Positions 1 through 7,953 of a DNA stretch of 64,000 nucleotides are shown here, piece by piece. Each line of letters begins with the position of its first letter. The first letter of the stretch is position 1. Origin of the DNA: Betaproteobacteria bacterium (GTDB taxonomy: Bacteria > Pseudomonadota > Gammaproteobacteria > Burkholderiales > JACQAP01); NCBI GenBank assembly GCA_016194905.1, contig JACQAP010000030.1:1-64000 (forward strand), read 5' to 3'. Both the position numbers and the translations under genes were made by a program. The notes under the pieces were generated by a model. It had not been told where the DNA came from, ran no database searches, and saw nothing but the letters and a program-made list of their open reading frames with translations.

Positions 1-68
1 CTAGCCCCTAGCCCCTAGCCCCTAGCCCCTAGCCCCGAGCCCCTTAGCCCCTTAGCCCCTAGCCCCTA
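1..68. repeat. CTAGCCC tandem word array (C-rich arm)
   Basis: Five perfect CTAGCCC units are followed by one CGAGCCC unit, two 8-base variants with an extra T, and a final normal unit. The array begins at the window edge, so its full length is unknown. Its last bases supply the final codons and stop of the minus-strand cyclic-nucleotide-binding gene. A facing G-rich arm lies at 908-924 on the far side of that gene, so the two can pair around it. The same word recurs at 2532-2566, 7865-7950 and 10801-11264. Confidence 0.95.
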
Positions 69-895
69 TTCTTTTGAGCCGTCATGTTCCGCAGACGGTC
101 GGCGATGGTCTTGAGCAGCGAGATGGCGAAGCCGGGCTTGGTCATGACGAGATTCAGGAAGTCGTTGCGGCTGATGGTCAGCAACTGACATTCCGTATCG
201 GCGATCGCTGTCGCCATTCGTGAGGCCTTGTCGACCAGCGCCATCTCGCCGAAGGTGCCCCCCGGGCCAACCCGTTCGACGACGATCGTCCTGATCGACA
301 CCGAGACCCTGCCGCGGATCAAGATGTACATCGAAACGCCGGCGTCGCCTTCCTTCATGATGACCCGGCCCGCCGGGAAGGTCTGTGGCGGCCTCGCCCT
401 GAAGGCGGCGACCAGTTCCTCCATCATCTTCTTGTCGAACACCCTCAATTCGTCGCGATCGTCCAGGCTCGGCAGGCTGGCAGTCTGTTTCATCAGTGCG
501 ATCGTCAGGCGCAGCCGGTTATTCATGATGTTCATGAGCATCAGCGCGAATTCCGGCGTGGCCTGGATCGCCTGCTGGAATTGCCTGGCGTCGAGCACCA
601 ATGCCTGGCAGAACTTGCGGGCCGACGCCGAGGCGGCGCGCGGCTGCTGCGTAATGACCGCTATCTCGCCGAATATCTCACCGGGTTTGACGATATCGAG
701 CGTCTTCTTGCTGCGAACCAGGCTGACTTCGCCTTCGACCAGCAGATACATCTTGTCGCTGGCCTGACCTTCGGCGAAAAAGCTTTCCATTTCGGCAAAA
801 TTTTCCGTCTTGCCGAAAGATTCGAAGCATTTGCGCGCGACCGCCGGGTCGTAGCCCTCGTCTTGCGCGGAAGGTTGGGTGAAATCGAGTTCCAT
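59..895 (-). CDS. Double cyclic-nucleotide-binding domain protein
   Basis: This 278-residue protein has two cNMP-binding (CAP_ED) beta-roll domains and nothing else. The first covers about residues 25-135, with the phosphate-binding cassette motif GEIFGEIAV near 72-80 and PRAAS just after. The second covers about 155-270, with GGTFGEMAL near 212-220 and SRMATA after it. No helix-turn-helix, kinase or transporter domain follows, so it is not a Crp-type regulator by itself. It probably senses cAMP or cyclic di-GMP-like ligands and acts through a partner, or is a ligand-independent scaffold. The ATG at 895 is the only good start, and no strong ribosome site precedes it. The last residues (RG) and the TAG stop are encoded inside the CTAGCCC array. 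The gene is enclosed by facing repeat arms. Confidence 0.85.
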   Translation of the reverse strand: MELDFTQPSAQDEGYDPAVARKCFESFGKTENFAEMESFFAEGQASDKMYLLVEGEVSLVRSKKTLDIVKPGEIFGEIAVITQQPRAASASARKFCQALVLDARQFQQAIQATPEFALMLMNIMNNRLRLTIALMKQTASLPSLDDRDELRVFDKKMMEELVAAFRARPPQTFPAGRVIMKEGDAGVSMYILIRGRVSVSIRTIVVERVGPGGTFGEMALVDKASRMATAIADTECQLLTISRNDFLNLVMTKPGFAISLLKTIADRLRNMTAQKNRG

Positions 896-907
896 GGTTC
901 TGAATTC

Positions 908-924
908 AGGGATTAGGGGCTAGG
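908..924. repeat. Short G-rich word arm facing the array at 1-68
   Basis: The motif reads AGGGATTAGGGGCTAGG and is the inverse complement of the word type at 1-68. It lies 12 bases upstream of the ATG of the cyclic-nucleotide-binding gene and contains the stop codon of the small reading frame at 913-1080. Confidence 0.75.
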
Positions 925-1080
925 AAAATCCTCAAGCAAACCCTGACGCATCGAACATGATTCTAGTCCAAGCACGTGGAAGCGTGAACTCAGGGAAGCT
1001 CGGACTTCGGCGATGGCGTTGTGCGCCAGCAGCAACAGCAGCAGCAGCGTTCCGATCTCGCTCCGCATCGTTTTGCGCAT
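913..1080 (-). CDS. Possible truncated exported peptide, 55 residues
   Basis: A short frame starts with an ATG that overlaps the amidase stop (ATGA), which suggests translational coupling. The first 23 residues look like a signal peptide: positive start (MRKTMRS), seven consecutive leucines, then HNAIA before the predicted cleavage. The remaining roughly 30 residues have no recognisable domain, and the stop falls inside the repeat arm at 908-924. I infer that this is the 5' stub of a longer exported protein cut off when the repeat arm or the neighbouring gene arrived. It could also be chance coding in a GC-rich spacer. Confidence 0.3.
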   Translation of the reverse strand: MRKTMRSEIGTLLLLLLLAHNAIAEVRASLSSRFHVLGLESCSMRQGLLEDFPSP

Positions 1081-2525
1081 CACTCATAACCTTTCGGGGC
1101 GACGAAGGGCTGGAACTCGCGTTCGAGGAATTGCGCCGCTGCGATGGTGGCGAGGTCGCCGTATTGCGGCCCGACGATCTGCACGCCGAGCGGCAATCCT
1201 TCTTTGGTAAATCCGGCGGGCGCGACGGTCGAAGGCAGAAAAGCCATGCCGGGAAATCCGGCCCAGAACATCTGCGTGGTGGACGGTTGCGGCTTGCCGT
1301 TGACCATGACCATGCGCTCCCAGCGCTCGCTTTTCTGGTTGTGCGCAAATGCGGCGGTCGCTGCGGCGGGGCAGAGCAGCAGATCCCATTCGCGGAAGAA
1401 CTCCGCCCATGCGCGGCGAATCCGCTCGCGCTTCTCGTTCCATCCATGCCACTCGCGCACCGGCATCGTATTGGCATGCGTCATCCAGGCGACGTAACTG
1501 TCGTCTCCCAGTGCATTTTTTGCCGTGAGTTCGCGTTGGTGCGCAAACTGTTCGTCGTTCAGCGCGGACGACGTTGCGCCGCGCAGCAGGTGAATGAAGG
1601 TGCGGTGTGCTTCGTGCAGGTCGAAATCCGGCCGCGTGGTTTCGCTGACCTTCGCGCCGCGTTTCGCGAAGGCCTGCGCTGCCGCGAGTACGGCAGCCTG
1701 CACGGAGTCGTCGACCTCCGCGGTCGCGGCGGTGGTCAGCACGGCGACCTTCAGCTTTTTCACGTCGGGCTTCGGCCTGGCCAGCGCGATCTTCACGCCG
1801 CGCGCTTCCATTTCGTCCGGTTGCGAAATGAGCTTCAGCGGAATTTCCAGGTCGTCCGCGCTGCGCCCCATCGGGCCGATGACCAGCATGTCCTTGACGG
1901 CCAGGTTCGGCGGCAGGTTATGTCCGGTGATCGGGCAGAGTTTGAAAGTCGGCTTGTGGCCGAACACGCCGCAGTAATGCGCGGGATTGCGAATCGACGC
2001 ACCGATATCGCTGCCGAGCTCGAGCCCGGTCAGTCCGGCGGCGAGCGCCGCCGCGGCACCGCCGGATGAACCACCCGGGCCGCGGGTCACATCCCAGGGA
2101 TTGTTCGTCGTGCCGTAGACCGGATTGAAAGTCTGCCAGTCCGCCAGCAGCGCCGGCACATTGGTCTTGCCGAATACGACCGCGCCGGCGTCCATCAAGC
2201 GCTGCACGGCGAGAGCGTGCCGTTTCGCGATGTTGCCCTTCATGTCGACGCGGCCCCAGGTGGTCGGATGGCCTTCCAGGTCGAAGGACTCCTTCACCGT
2301 CATCGGTACACCGTGCAGCGGTCCCTTCCAGTCGCCTTTCGCGGCGGCGCGGTCCGCCTTGTGCGCCCGGTCGCGTGCGCGCTTCTCGTCGAGCACGACG
2401 ATGGCGTTGAGTTTCGGATTCAGGCGGGCCACCCGTTCGAGGTAGAGGTCGAGCAGTTCGACGCTGCCGATCTTCTTGCGGCGGATGAGCGCGGCCAGCT
2501 TTTTTGCGGAGAGGAAGGGGGACAT
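1080..2525 (-). CDS. Amidase signature (AS) family hydrolase
   Basis: This 481-residue enzyme belongs to the amidase signature family, which hydrolyses amide bonds with a Ser-cisSer-Lys triad. The lysine is K78 in VKES, the Gly/Ser-rich signature GGSSGGA has S153/S154, and the nucleophile is S177 in GSDIGAS. The length is normal for the family (450-500). The substrate cannot be told: family members include acetamidases, indoleacetamide hydrolases and GatA. GatA itself is unlikely because no gatB or gatC is nearby. The start ATG at 2525 is 6 bases from a G-rich repeat arm (2532-2566), so its ribosome site is not ordinary. It overlaps by 4 bases a small possible exported frame downstream. Confidence 0.88.
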   Translation of the reverse strand: MSPFLSAKKLAALIRRKKIGSVELLDLYLERVARLNPKLNAIVVLDEKRARDRAHKADRAAAKGDWKGPLHGVPMTVKESFDLEGHPTTWGRVDMKGNIAKRHALAVQRLMDAGAVVFGKTNVPALLADWQTFNPVYGTTNNPWDVTRGPGGSSGGAAAALAAGLTGLELGSDIGASIRNPAHYCGVFGHKPTFKLCPITGHNLPPNLAVKDMLVIGPMGRSADDLEIPLKLISQPDEMEARGVKIALARPKPDVKKLKVAVLTTAATAEVDDSVQAAVLAAAQAFAKRGAKVSETTRPDFDLHEAHRTFIHLLRGATSSALNDEQFAHQRELTAKNALGDDSYVAWMTHANTMPVREWHGWNEKRERIRRAWAEFFREWDLLLCPAAATAAFAHNQKSERWERMVMVNGKPQPSTTQMFWAGFPGMAFLPSTVAPAGFTKEGLPLGVQIVGPQYGDLATIAAAQFLEREFQPFVAPKGYE

Positions 2526-2531
2526 AAGAAT

Positions 2532-2566
2532 CAGGGGCTAGGGACTAGGGGTGAGGGGCTAGGGGA
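2532..2566. repeat. G-rich word array (GGGGCTA type)
   Basis: Words AGGGGCTAGGG, ACTAGGGG and TGAGGGGCTAGGGG lie in a row just upstream of the amidase start. It has the same orientation as the arm at 908-924, and no facing C-rich arm was seen within a few hundred bases. It is therefore a solo arm, or one partner of an older, larger arrangement. Confidence 0.85.
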
Positions 2567-2720
2567 AAGCATACCCGAGGCCGGGCTCCGGCCCAAAACG
2601 AAAAAGCCGGGAGGTCAAAAACCCGGTATCTGCCGGCGCGCGAAGTCCTTTAGAATCTCCCGCCAGCGCCATCCACAGAATAACGATCAGCGCCCCTGCG
2701 TCCAGCATGAACCTGTCGGC

Positions 2721-3584
2721 ATGAAGAAACCTCTCCGATCCTCTTATCGGGTCGGCCTGATCGGTGCCGGCATCCAGGCCTCGCGCACGCCGTCCATGCA
2801 CGAGCACGAAGCTGCGGAGCAGGGGCTGCGCTGCGAATACCGGCTCATCGACCTGGAGAAGCTGCAGGTCGGTGCCAACGCATTGCCGGACTTGCTGAAA
2901 GAGGCCGAAAGCAAAGGTTTCGCCGGACTCAACATTACCTATCCGTGCAAGCAATCCGTGCTCGAGCTGTTGCATGAGCTGTCCGACGATGCGCGCGCCA
3001 TAGGCGCCGTCAACACCGTCGTGCTGTCGAACGGACGGCGTGTCGGCTACAACACCGACTGGTGGGGCTTCGCCGAAAGTTTTCGCCGTGGACTGCCCGA
3101 TGTGCAAATGAACAGCGTGGTCCAGCTCGGCGCCGGCGGGGCGGGTGCGGCGGTCGCCCATGCCGCGCTGACTCTGGGTACCCGAAAGCTGGCGATCTTC
3201 GATCTGGACGCGAGTCGCGCGCAAAATCTGGCCGCCGATCTTTGCGCACGTTTCGGCGCCGGTCGAGCAGTAACGGGCGCCGACCTGGGTGCGGCGATGG
3301 CGAAGACAGACGGGCTGATCCACGCCACGCCGACGGGAATGGTGAAATATCCCGGGCTGCCGCTTCCGGCTGAATTGCTGCGGTCTGCGCTGTGGGTCGC
3401 GGAGATCGTCTACTTCCCGCTGGAGACCGAATTGTTGCGCGTGGCGCGCCGGCTTGGTTGCCGCACCATGAACGGCAGCGGCATGGCGGTATTCCAGGCG
3501 GTCGAGGCTTTCCGGCTGTTTACCGGCATAAGGCCGGACGCGGAGCGGATGCAGCGTCATTTCGCGTCGATGGGCGCAAGCTGA
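2721..3584 (+). CDS. Shikimate/quinate dehydrogenase family protein (AroE-like)
   Basis: This 287-residue protein reads as an AroE-type NAD(P)-dependent dehydrogenase reducing 3-dehydroshikimate or a related polyol acid. The N-terminal substrate domain has GLIGAGIQASRTPSMHE, a variant of the usual serine motif, and NITYPCKQ with the catalytic lysine. NTDWWGF carries the conserved Asn-Thr-Asp. The Rossmann motif is GAGGAGAAVA. The ATG at 2721 is used because the upstream ATG at 2707 runs into a stop after five codons. An MFS carrier follows 50 bases downstream, so I infer a catabolic role such as quinate/shikimate or hydroaromatic use rather than the housekeeping chorismate step, but the paralogue was not tested. 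Confidence 0.82.
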   Translation: MKKPLRSSYRVGLIGAGIQASRTPSMHEHEAAEQGLRCEYRLIDLEKLQVGANALPDLLKEAESKGFAGLNITYPCKQSVLELLHELSDDARAIGAVNTVVLSNGRRVGYNTDWWGFAESFRRGLPDVQMNSVVQLGAGGAGAAVAHAALTLGTRKLAIFDLDASRAQNLAADLCARFGAGRAVTGADLGAAMAKTDGLIHATPTGMVKYPGLPLPAELLRSALWVAEIVYFPLETELLRVARRLGCRTMNGSGMAVFQAVEAFRLFTGIRPDAERMQRHFASMGAS

Positions 3585-3634
3585 GCCTGCATCGAACGGG
3601 GCGAGACGAAGAACAATAAGAAGGGGAGACGCGA

Positions 3635-4924
3635 ATGTCCATACAGACGCAGGCCGCGCCGCGCACGCGCGTGCGCTTCTTCATTCTGAGCCTGTTGACC
3701 ATCGGCACGATGATCAATTATCTCGACCGCACCGTGCTCGGCATCGCGGCGCCTTCGCTGACCGGCGAACTCGGATTCAGCGCGGCGACGATGGGCATCG
3801 TCTTCTCCGCGTTTTCCTGGACGTATGCGGCCATGCAGATACCCGGCGGCATCTTTCTGGATCGCTTCGGCACCAGGCTGACGTATTTTCTGTCGCTGAC
3901 GTTCTGGTCGCTGTCGACCTTGCTGCACGGACTCGCGACCAATCTCGCCTCGCTGTTGACCTTCCGCTTTGCGCTCGGCGTGAGCGAAGCGCCGTGCTTC
4001 CCGACAAACAGCCGCGTCGTCGCAACCTGGTTTCCGCAGCAGGAACGCGCGTTCGCAACCGGCGTTTACACCGTCGGCGAATATGTCGGCCTCGCCTTCC
4101 TGAGCCCGCTGCTGTTCTGGATCATGGGTGCCTTCGGCTGGCGCGCGCTGTTCGTCGTCGTCGGCGTCGCCGGCATCCTCTTCGGCCTGGTATGGTGGCG
4201 CAGCTATCGCGAACCGCATGAAAGCGCGGCGGCGAACCAGGCCGAGCTCGACTACATCGCGGCCGGCGGCGGCATCGTGACGCCGAAAGCGGCAAATGCG
4301 AAGTTCGAGTGGCGCCTGGTGGGCCGGCTGCTGCGCTTCCGCCAGCTGGTGGGCATCTGCATCGGACAGTTCGCCGGCAACTCGACGCTCGTGTTCTTCC
4401 TGACCTGGTTCCCGACCTACCTCGCGACCGAACGGCACATGGGCTGGCTCAAGATCGGATTCTTCACCGTGCTGCCTTTCATCGCCGCCTCGGTCGGCGT
4501 GCTCTTCGGCGGCTGGTGGTCGGATTCGCTGCTCAAGCGCGGCCGCTCGGCCAACATCGCTCGCAAGCTGCCGATCATCACCGGACTGCTGCTCGCATCG
4601 GTCATTGTCACGGCGAATTACGTGGACAGCGACTACGTCGTGATCGGGATTCTTTCGCTGGCTTTCTTCGCTCAGGGCATGGCCGCGCTGGGCTGGACGC
4701 TGGTCTCCGACATTGCGCCGGAGGGTTTGCTCGGCCTGACCGGCGGCATCTTTAACTTCGCGGCCAATCTCGCCGGGATCATCACGCCGCTGGTGATCGG
4801 TTTCATCGTCGCCGCCACCGGCTCGTTCGTCGGTGCGCTGACTTTCATTGCCGTTGTTGCGCTGATCGGCGCCTTTTCCTACATCTTCGTCGTCGGTGAC
4901 ATTCACCGCATAGAGCTGGAATAG
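3635..4924 (+). CDS. MFS transporter, anion:cation symporter type
   Basis: This 429-residue polytopic protein has about 12 hydrophobic segments and the major facilitator signature DRFGTRLTY in the loop after the second helix. The opening (TIGTMINYLDRTVLGIA) is typical of the ACS family, which imports sugar acids, hydroxybenzoates or other organic anions with protons. A purine-rich ribosome site (AAGGGGAGA) lies 6-12 bases before the ATG. It follows the AroE-like gene by 50 bases, probably in one transcript, so the cargo is likely the same hydroaromatic or organic acid. No stop-proximal hairpin was seen, and a CGTCACGTT word lies just after the stop. Confidence 0.88.
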   Translation: MSIQTQAAPRTRVRFFILSLLTIGTMINYLDRTVLGIAAPSLTGELGFSAATMGIVFSAFSWTYAAMQIPGGIFLDRFGTRLTYFLSLTFWSLSTLLHGLATNLASLLTFRFALGVSEAPCFPTNSRVVATWFPQQERAFATGVYTVGEYVGLAFLSPLLFWIMGAFGWRALFVVVGVAGILFGLVWWRSYREPHESAAANQAELDYIAAGGGIVTPKAANAKFEWRLVGRLLRFRQLVGICIGQFAGNSTLVFFLTWFPTYLATERHMGWLKIGFFTVLPFIAASVGVLFGGWWSDSLLKRGRSANIARKLPIITGLLLASVIVTANYVDSDYVVIGILSLAFFAQGMAALGWTLVSDIAPEGLLGLTGGIFNFAANLAGIITPLVIGFIVAATGSFVGALTFIAVVALIGAFSYIFVVGDIHRIELE

Positions 4925-4927
4925 AGG

Positions 4928-4944
4928 CCGTCACGTTCGTCACG
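4928..4944. repeat. Short CGTCACGTT word pair
   Basis: The 17 bases match those at 7402-7418, which lie within the larger CGTCAC/GTGACG hairpin at 7158-7474. It occupies the junction between convergent genes and may be a minimal or eroded arm of the same element type. Confidence 0.5.
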
Positions 4945-4949
4945 CGCTG

Positions 4950-5807
4950 TTACCTCGTAACCGCCGTATTCCCGATGTGGCTGAACGGCAGCGAGAGCGG
5001 GCCGAAGCGCGTGTTGGCATCGATCGAACCGGAAACCTTGTAGGCGATCTGGTTGCCGCGCAGCAGATTCACGAGTCCGATTCCGACAGCGCGGGGCGAG
5101 AACGACAACGGCACTTCCAGCGTCGTCGCCTGTCCTGCGGGAAGGTTGACCGAATTTGCCAGCTTGCTGCCGCCGACTTCCTGCCCGCCGAGCGCGAAGC
5201 TCACGCCGAGCTTCGTCAGATCGAGGGGAAACTGGTTGGTGTTCTTCACCTGCAACTTCGCCGAGGCCGTCATCTGGTCGAGGCCCAGCTTGCCGATGGC
5301 AAGCGAGGTCAATTCAACCTGCGGCACGGCGGGTATCGGCAGCTCTCCGCTCTTCGACAACGGCACGTCGAGCCGGCCAAGCACCGGTGCATCGACGCCG
5401 AGCTTGAAATCCGCGGTATAGGGGACGATTGCGCCGGGCTTCACGCCTTTGAGCGTGGCGAACAGCGACGAAAACTGCACGGTGGCCGGAAGTTGGATTA
5501 CCTGCTTGCCGCGCGCCGGAATCGAGCCGGTGGGCTTGACCGAGCCTTCCAGAAATTTCCCGCCGCCGCTGGTCAGCGAATAACCGAGGTCGATCAGCGG
5601 CAGGCTGGCGGCGTAGGGATTCTCGACCTCGACGTCGAACAGCAGCACGATATTTTCCAGCGAGAGCCCGCGGACGCTGGCGCCGATGACATGCGCGGTC
5701 GGCTTCGGCGCGCCGCCGATCAAGTCCTGCATCGACTGGCAGCCGCTGAAAAGGGACGCGCAGATCAGGGCGAATGCGGCAAGGCGATGACTGACGACGG
5801 GGCGCAT
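4950..5807 (-). CDS. LEA type 2 (WHy domain) lipoprotein
   Basis: This 285-residue exported protein has a lipoprotein signal ending in LFSGC, with C23 as the predicted lipidated residue. The mature part holds two copies of a LEA-2/WHy-type beta sandwich. One is about residues 40-150 (VRGLSLENIVLLFDVEVENPY) and the second about 160-270 (VELTSLAIGKLGLDQMTASAKLQVKN is its opening, in two parts). The pattern of a conserved NPY or N-F-P after the second strand is seen in both. Members are envelope or desiccation-related proteins with no known enzyme activity. It is a monocistronic minus-strand gene, convergent with the MFS gene. Confidence 0.82.
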   Translation of the reverse strand: MRPVVSHRLAAFALICASLFSGCQSMQDLIGGAPKPTAHVIGASVRGLSLENIVLLFDVEVENPYAASLPLIDLGYSLTSGGGKFLEGSVKPTGSIPARGKQVIQLPATVQFSSLFATLKGVKPGAIVPYTADFKLGVDAPVLGRLDVPLSKSGELPIPAVPQVELTSLAIGKLGLDQMTASAKLQVKNTNQFPLDLTKLGVSFALGGQEVGGSKLANSVNLPAGQATTLEVPLSFSPRAVGIGLVNLLRGNQIAYKVSGSIDANTRFGPLSLPFSHIGNTAVTR

Positions 5808-5829
5808 GGTGTGGTTGGAAGTGAACGTC

Positions 5830-6148
5830 CGGCCATGCTAACGCAGAATGGCCGTAGCTATCTTAAAGTCAAAGGCGTTGACGCAGCAGCTTCAGCTCCA
5901 AGTGTTCCCTTGAGTGTTTCACCTTAAGGGCGCAGAGGTGAAAAGAGAGATCGCAAAGGATAAGGAGTACCAGGAAGAGGGAAGATTGGCTCGATTTTGC
6001 CGCCACCTGTCACTCGTCGCCTGTGCGTCATCCATCAGCCGCGACAAATTCCTGCTTCTTACCGAGTCCTGATTTCCTCTGCGCTCTTTCTTGCTCTTCT
6101 CTGCGAACTCTGCGTCAACGCCCTTATTGCCGGCCATCGGCCGGCTGG
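5830..6148. repeat. Inverted-repeat element with CGCAGAG words and terminal hairpins
   Basis: The 372-base gap between the LEA lipoprotein and NHL genes is filled by an element with facing ends. Left: a hairpin CGGCCAT...ATGGCCG (5830-5854), then GGCGTTGACGCAG (5874-5886) and GCAGAGG-type words. Right: GCAGAG-type words (about 6075-6110), CTGCGTCAACGCC (the exact inverse of 5874-5886) and a perfect hairpin GCCGGCC-ATC-GGCCGGC (6129-6145). The interior has no convincing gene. The left arm contains a 47-base core repeated exactly at 27492-27538. The right end reappears near-identically at 18192-18265. Confidence 0.85.
5882..5928 (+). repeat. 47-base core repeat, copy 1
   Basis: This stretch starts CGCAGCAGCTTCAGC and ends TTTCACCTTAAG. 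It is identical over 47 bases to 27492-27538, and a shorter relative (CTTCAAGTGTTCCCTTG) lies at 22675-22691. It sits between GCGTTGAC and the GCAGAG words of its element. Confidence 0.95.
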
Positions 6149-6180
6149 TTCTGTCGCGGCACCGAGCACGCTGACCGAAC

Positions 6181-7143
6181 TCACCGCATGCGCACTAGCT
6201 TGCGCAGGGTGCGCAATCCCTTCGGGAGGTCCTTGCCGGGATAGATCTGGGACCAGGCGGTGTAGGAAACTTCCCCGACGTAGAGATCGCCATGGGAATC
6301 CACCGCCATGCCGTGCGGTGCGACGAACTGGTCGGGACGATCGTAGCCCGCGTGCGCGGCGCCGAAGCGCGACAGCAGCTTGCCTTCGTGATCGACGATG
6401 CTGATGCGCGGTCCGAGGTTGGGCACGTCGCGGTTGACCGGCATGGTCGGGCCGATCTCGCCGATGTAGCACAGCGGATTGCGTTTCGGCTCCATAACCA
6501 TGCCGCAGGGCCGGTGCAGGTTGTGCCATTCGGTTTCGTAGTTGCCGTCGCCATCGAACACCTGCACGCGGTGGTTCTCGCGGTCGGCGACATAGATCCA
6601 GCCATCCGCATCGCAGCAGAGGTTGTGCGGGATGTTGAATTCGCCCGGTCCGGTGCCGGATTCTCCCCAGGATTTCAGCGCTTTGCCATCCGGCGAGTAC
6701 TTGTGGACGCGCGCATTGCCGTAACCGTCGGAGACGTAGATGTCGCCGCGCGGCGAGAGCGCGGTGTGCGTGCAACGATGGAAGGGCTCGCCGCTCATGT
6801 AAGGCGCCGGCTTGCCGGGTATGCCGATCTGCAGCAATACTTTTCCGTCGAGCGTGCACTTGCGCACGCTGTGATCGCCGTCGTCGGTGCAGTACAGGGA
6901 TTCGTCCGGGCCGATGTGCAGGCCGTGTGCGCGGTTGAATATCCCTTCGCCCCAGGAACGCAGAAATTTTCCGTCGCGATCGAACACCATCATCGGATGC
7001 TCGCCGCGATTGAAGATGTAGACCTGGTCCCTGTGATCGACGGCTACCGCCGCGACATCGCGCAGCGTCCATTCATCGGGTAGCTGCGCCCAGTTCTCCT
7101 GCACTTCGTAGCGGAATTTGCCGCTTCCTAAAGTAGTCGCCAT
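6181..7143 (-). CDS. NHL-repeat beta-propeller protein
   Basis: This 320-residue protein contains several NHL repeats forming a six-bladed propeller. Each blade shows the recurring pattern of D-x-V/I-Y-V-x-D followed by V/I-x-x-F-D/S-x-D-G, for example DIYVSDGYGNARVHK, WIYVADRENHRVQVF and DLYVGEVS. Relatives include peptidyl-alpha-hydroxyglycine lyase-like proteins and SMP-30-like enzymes, but catalytic function cannot be assigned. I chose ATG 7143 because GGAGGAG lies 4-10 bases upstream. A longer in-frame extension to 7239 would translate GTGACGATC repeat words into a His/Arg/Asp-rich stretch and is rejected. No signal peptide is seen, so it is probably cytoplasmic. Confidence 0.82.
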   Translation of the reverse strand: MATTLGSGKFRYEVQENWAQLPDEWTLRDVAAVAVDHRDQVYIFNRGEHPMMVFDRDGKFLRSWGEGIFNRAHGLHIGPDESLYCTDDGDHSVRKCTLDGKVLLQIGIPGKPAPYMSGEPFHRCTHTALSPRGDIYVSDGYGNARVHKYSPDGKALKSWGESGTGPGEFNIPHNLCCDADGWIYVADRENHRVQVFDGDGNYETEWHNLHRPCGMVMEPKRNPLCYIGEIGPTMPVNRDVPNLGPRISIVDHEGKLLSRFGAAHAGYDRPDQFVAPHGMAVDSHGDLYVGEVSYTAWSQIYPGKDLPKGLRTLRKLVRMR

Positions 7144-7157
7144 GCTGCTCCTCCTTT

Positions 7158-7474
7158 TCGTGACGACGTGACGGTCGTGACAGTCGTGACGATCGTGACG
7201 ACGTAACTGCGCGAAAACTCTGTCCTCTGATTCAGCCAAATCTTAATACACGCTCTTGGCTTTTGATCGTTCGAGCTACCTCGTCACGCCCATGCGGCTA
7301 AAGGCCGCAGCTATGGAATTGTAGTTCCGGCATAACATCGGCTGCGCAGATGTTAGCCTGCACTGAAACAGGCGGGAAAAGCCCTGAACCGGCTTTTACG
7401 ACCGTCACGTTCGTCACGATCGTCACACCGTCACGGACTTCTCACTTTGCTCGCCTGTTTTCACGCTCGTCACG
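7158..7474. repeat. Inverted GTGACGAYC / CGTCACGAT word arms
   Basis: The left arm (7158-7206) is a quasi-tandem run of GTGACGACG, GTGACGGTC, GTGACAGTC and GTGACGATC words with a period near nine. The facing right arm (7399-7436, with more at 7461-7474) has the complementary CGTCACGTT, CGTCACGAT and CGTCACACC words. The roughly 190-base interior holds a small hairpin TGCGGC-TAAAG-GCCGCA (7293-7309) and no gene. The right arm runs into the 3' end of the minus-strand AtuA C-terminal-domain gene. The combined structure could act as a long hairpin in read-through RNA. Confidence 0.85.
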
Positions 7475-7823
7475 GCTCTTTCATACCTCTCAGTTGCGGC
7501 CGAAGCGCCTCGGGAATTTCGAGCTCAAAAGAGAGCACTCCGGCCGATAGCGACTTGCCGTAGTTGTCGAGGCAAAGGCTGCGCGATACGCCACCGCCGA
7601 GCGCACCTTCCGCGACGAAATTCAGTGCCTGCAGGCCATCGACGTCGTGGCGCGTGACCTTGCCGGTGACGACACCGGTGTAGTGCGACTTGAATCTGTC
7701 GGCGGTCAGTTGTTCTTTCAGATAGGGATAAAATTCGGGCGCGTAGGCGATCACCGAGATGTTCGAGGTGTTGCCCTTGTCGCCGGAGCGACAGTGTGCG
7801 AGGTGCTGGAGTAGTACTTTCAT
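7470..7823 (-). CDS. AtuA C-terminal domain-like protein
   Basis: This 117-residue protein matches the ferredoxin-like domain found at the C-terminus of AtuA/DUF1446 proteins of acyclic terpene and related catabolism. Recognisable points are the opening HLAHCRSGDKGNTSN, which is the family's hallmark, and the Gly-rich GALGGGVSRSL near the middle. The larger AtuA domain is encoded separately just upstream (7954-9309), so the two products probably work as one protein. The exact reaction of AtuA is not established. ATG 7823 is used, with only a weak GAGA ahead of it. The 131-base gap to the partner contains a CTAGCCC hairpin. Confidence 0.8.
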   Translation of the reverse strand: MKVLLQHLAHCRSGDKGNTSNISVIAYAPEFYPYLKEQLTADRFKSHYTGVVTGKVTRHDVDGLQALNFVAEGALGGGVSRSLCLDNYGKSLSAGVLSFELEIPEALRPQLRGMKEP

Positions 7824-7864
7824 TGGCGATCTCGTTTGTTCACGTTCAATGGCATTCGTTAGAA

Positions 7865-7950
7865 GGGGATAGGGGCTAGGGACTAGGGGATGAGCGCCAA
7901 AGACGCGCCTGTATGTTTGGTATTTTCAATCTCTAGCCCCTAGCCCCTCT
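7865..7950. repeat. Solo CTAGCCC hairpin without an ORF
   Basis: The left arm (7865-7889) is AGGGGCTAGGG-type. The right arm (7931-7950) is CTAGCCCCTAGCCCC with flanks. They are separated by about 41 bases that carry no reading frame of note. It sits between the two AtuA gene parts and ends 4 bases before the stop of the larger one. It is the non-coding counterpart of the element at 10801-11264, with the same word in the same order (G-rich first). Confidence 0.9.
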
Positions 7951-7953
7951 GCA

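Noticed and set aside
1-68. Telomere-like or CRISPR-like array
   Set aside because: The CTAGCCC array has a telomere-like look and a short period, but it is internal (also at 11212-11260) and has no spacers, leader or cas genes.
1080-2525. GatA, the amidotransferase A subunit
   Set aside because: The amidase signature fits, but gatB and gatC are not adjacent and the neighbourhood is catabolic.
3557-4906. A 449-residue minus-strand frame opposite the MFS gene
   Set aside because: It is extremely rich in Asp, Arg, Glu and Gln with no homology, so it is a frame shadow of the transporter gene.
7144-7239. N-terminal extension of the NHL-repeat protein
   Set aside because: It translates GTGACGATC words into a His/Arg/Asp-rich run and lies upstream of a good GGAGGAG ribosome site for ATG 7143.
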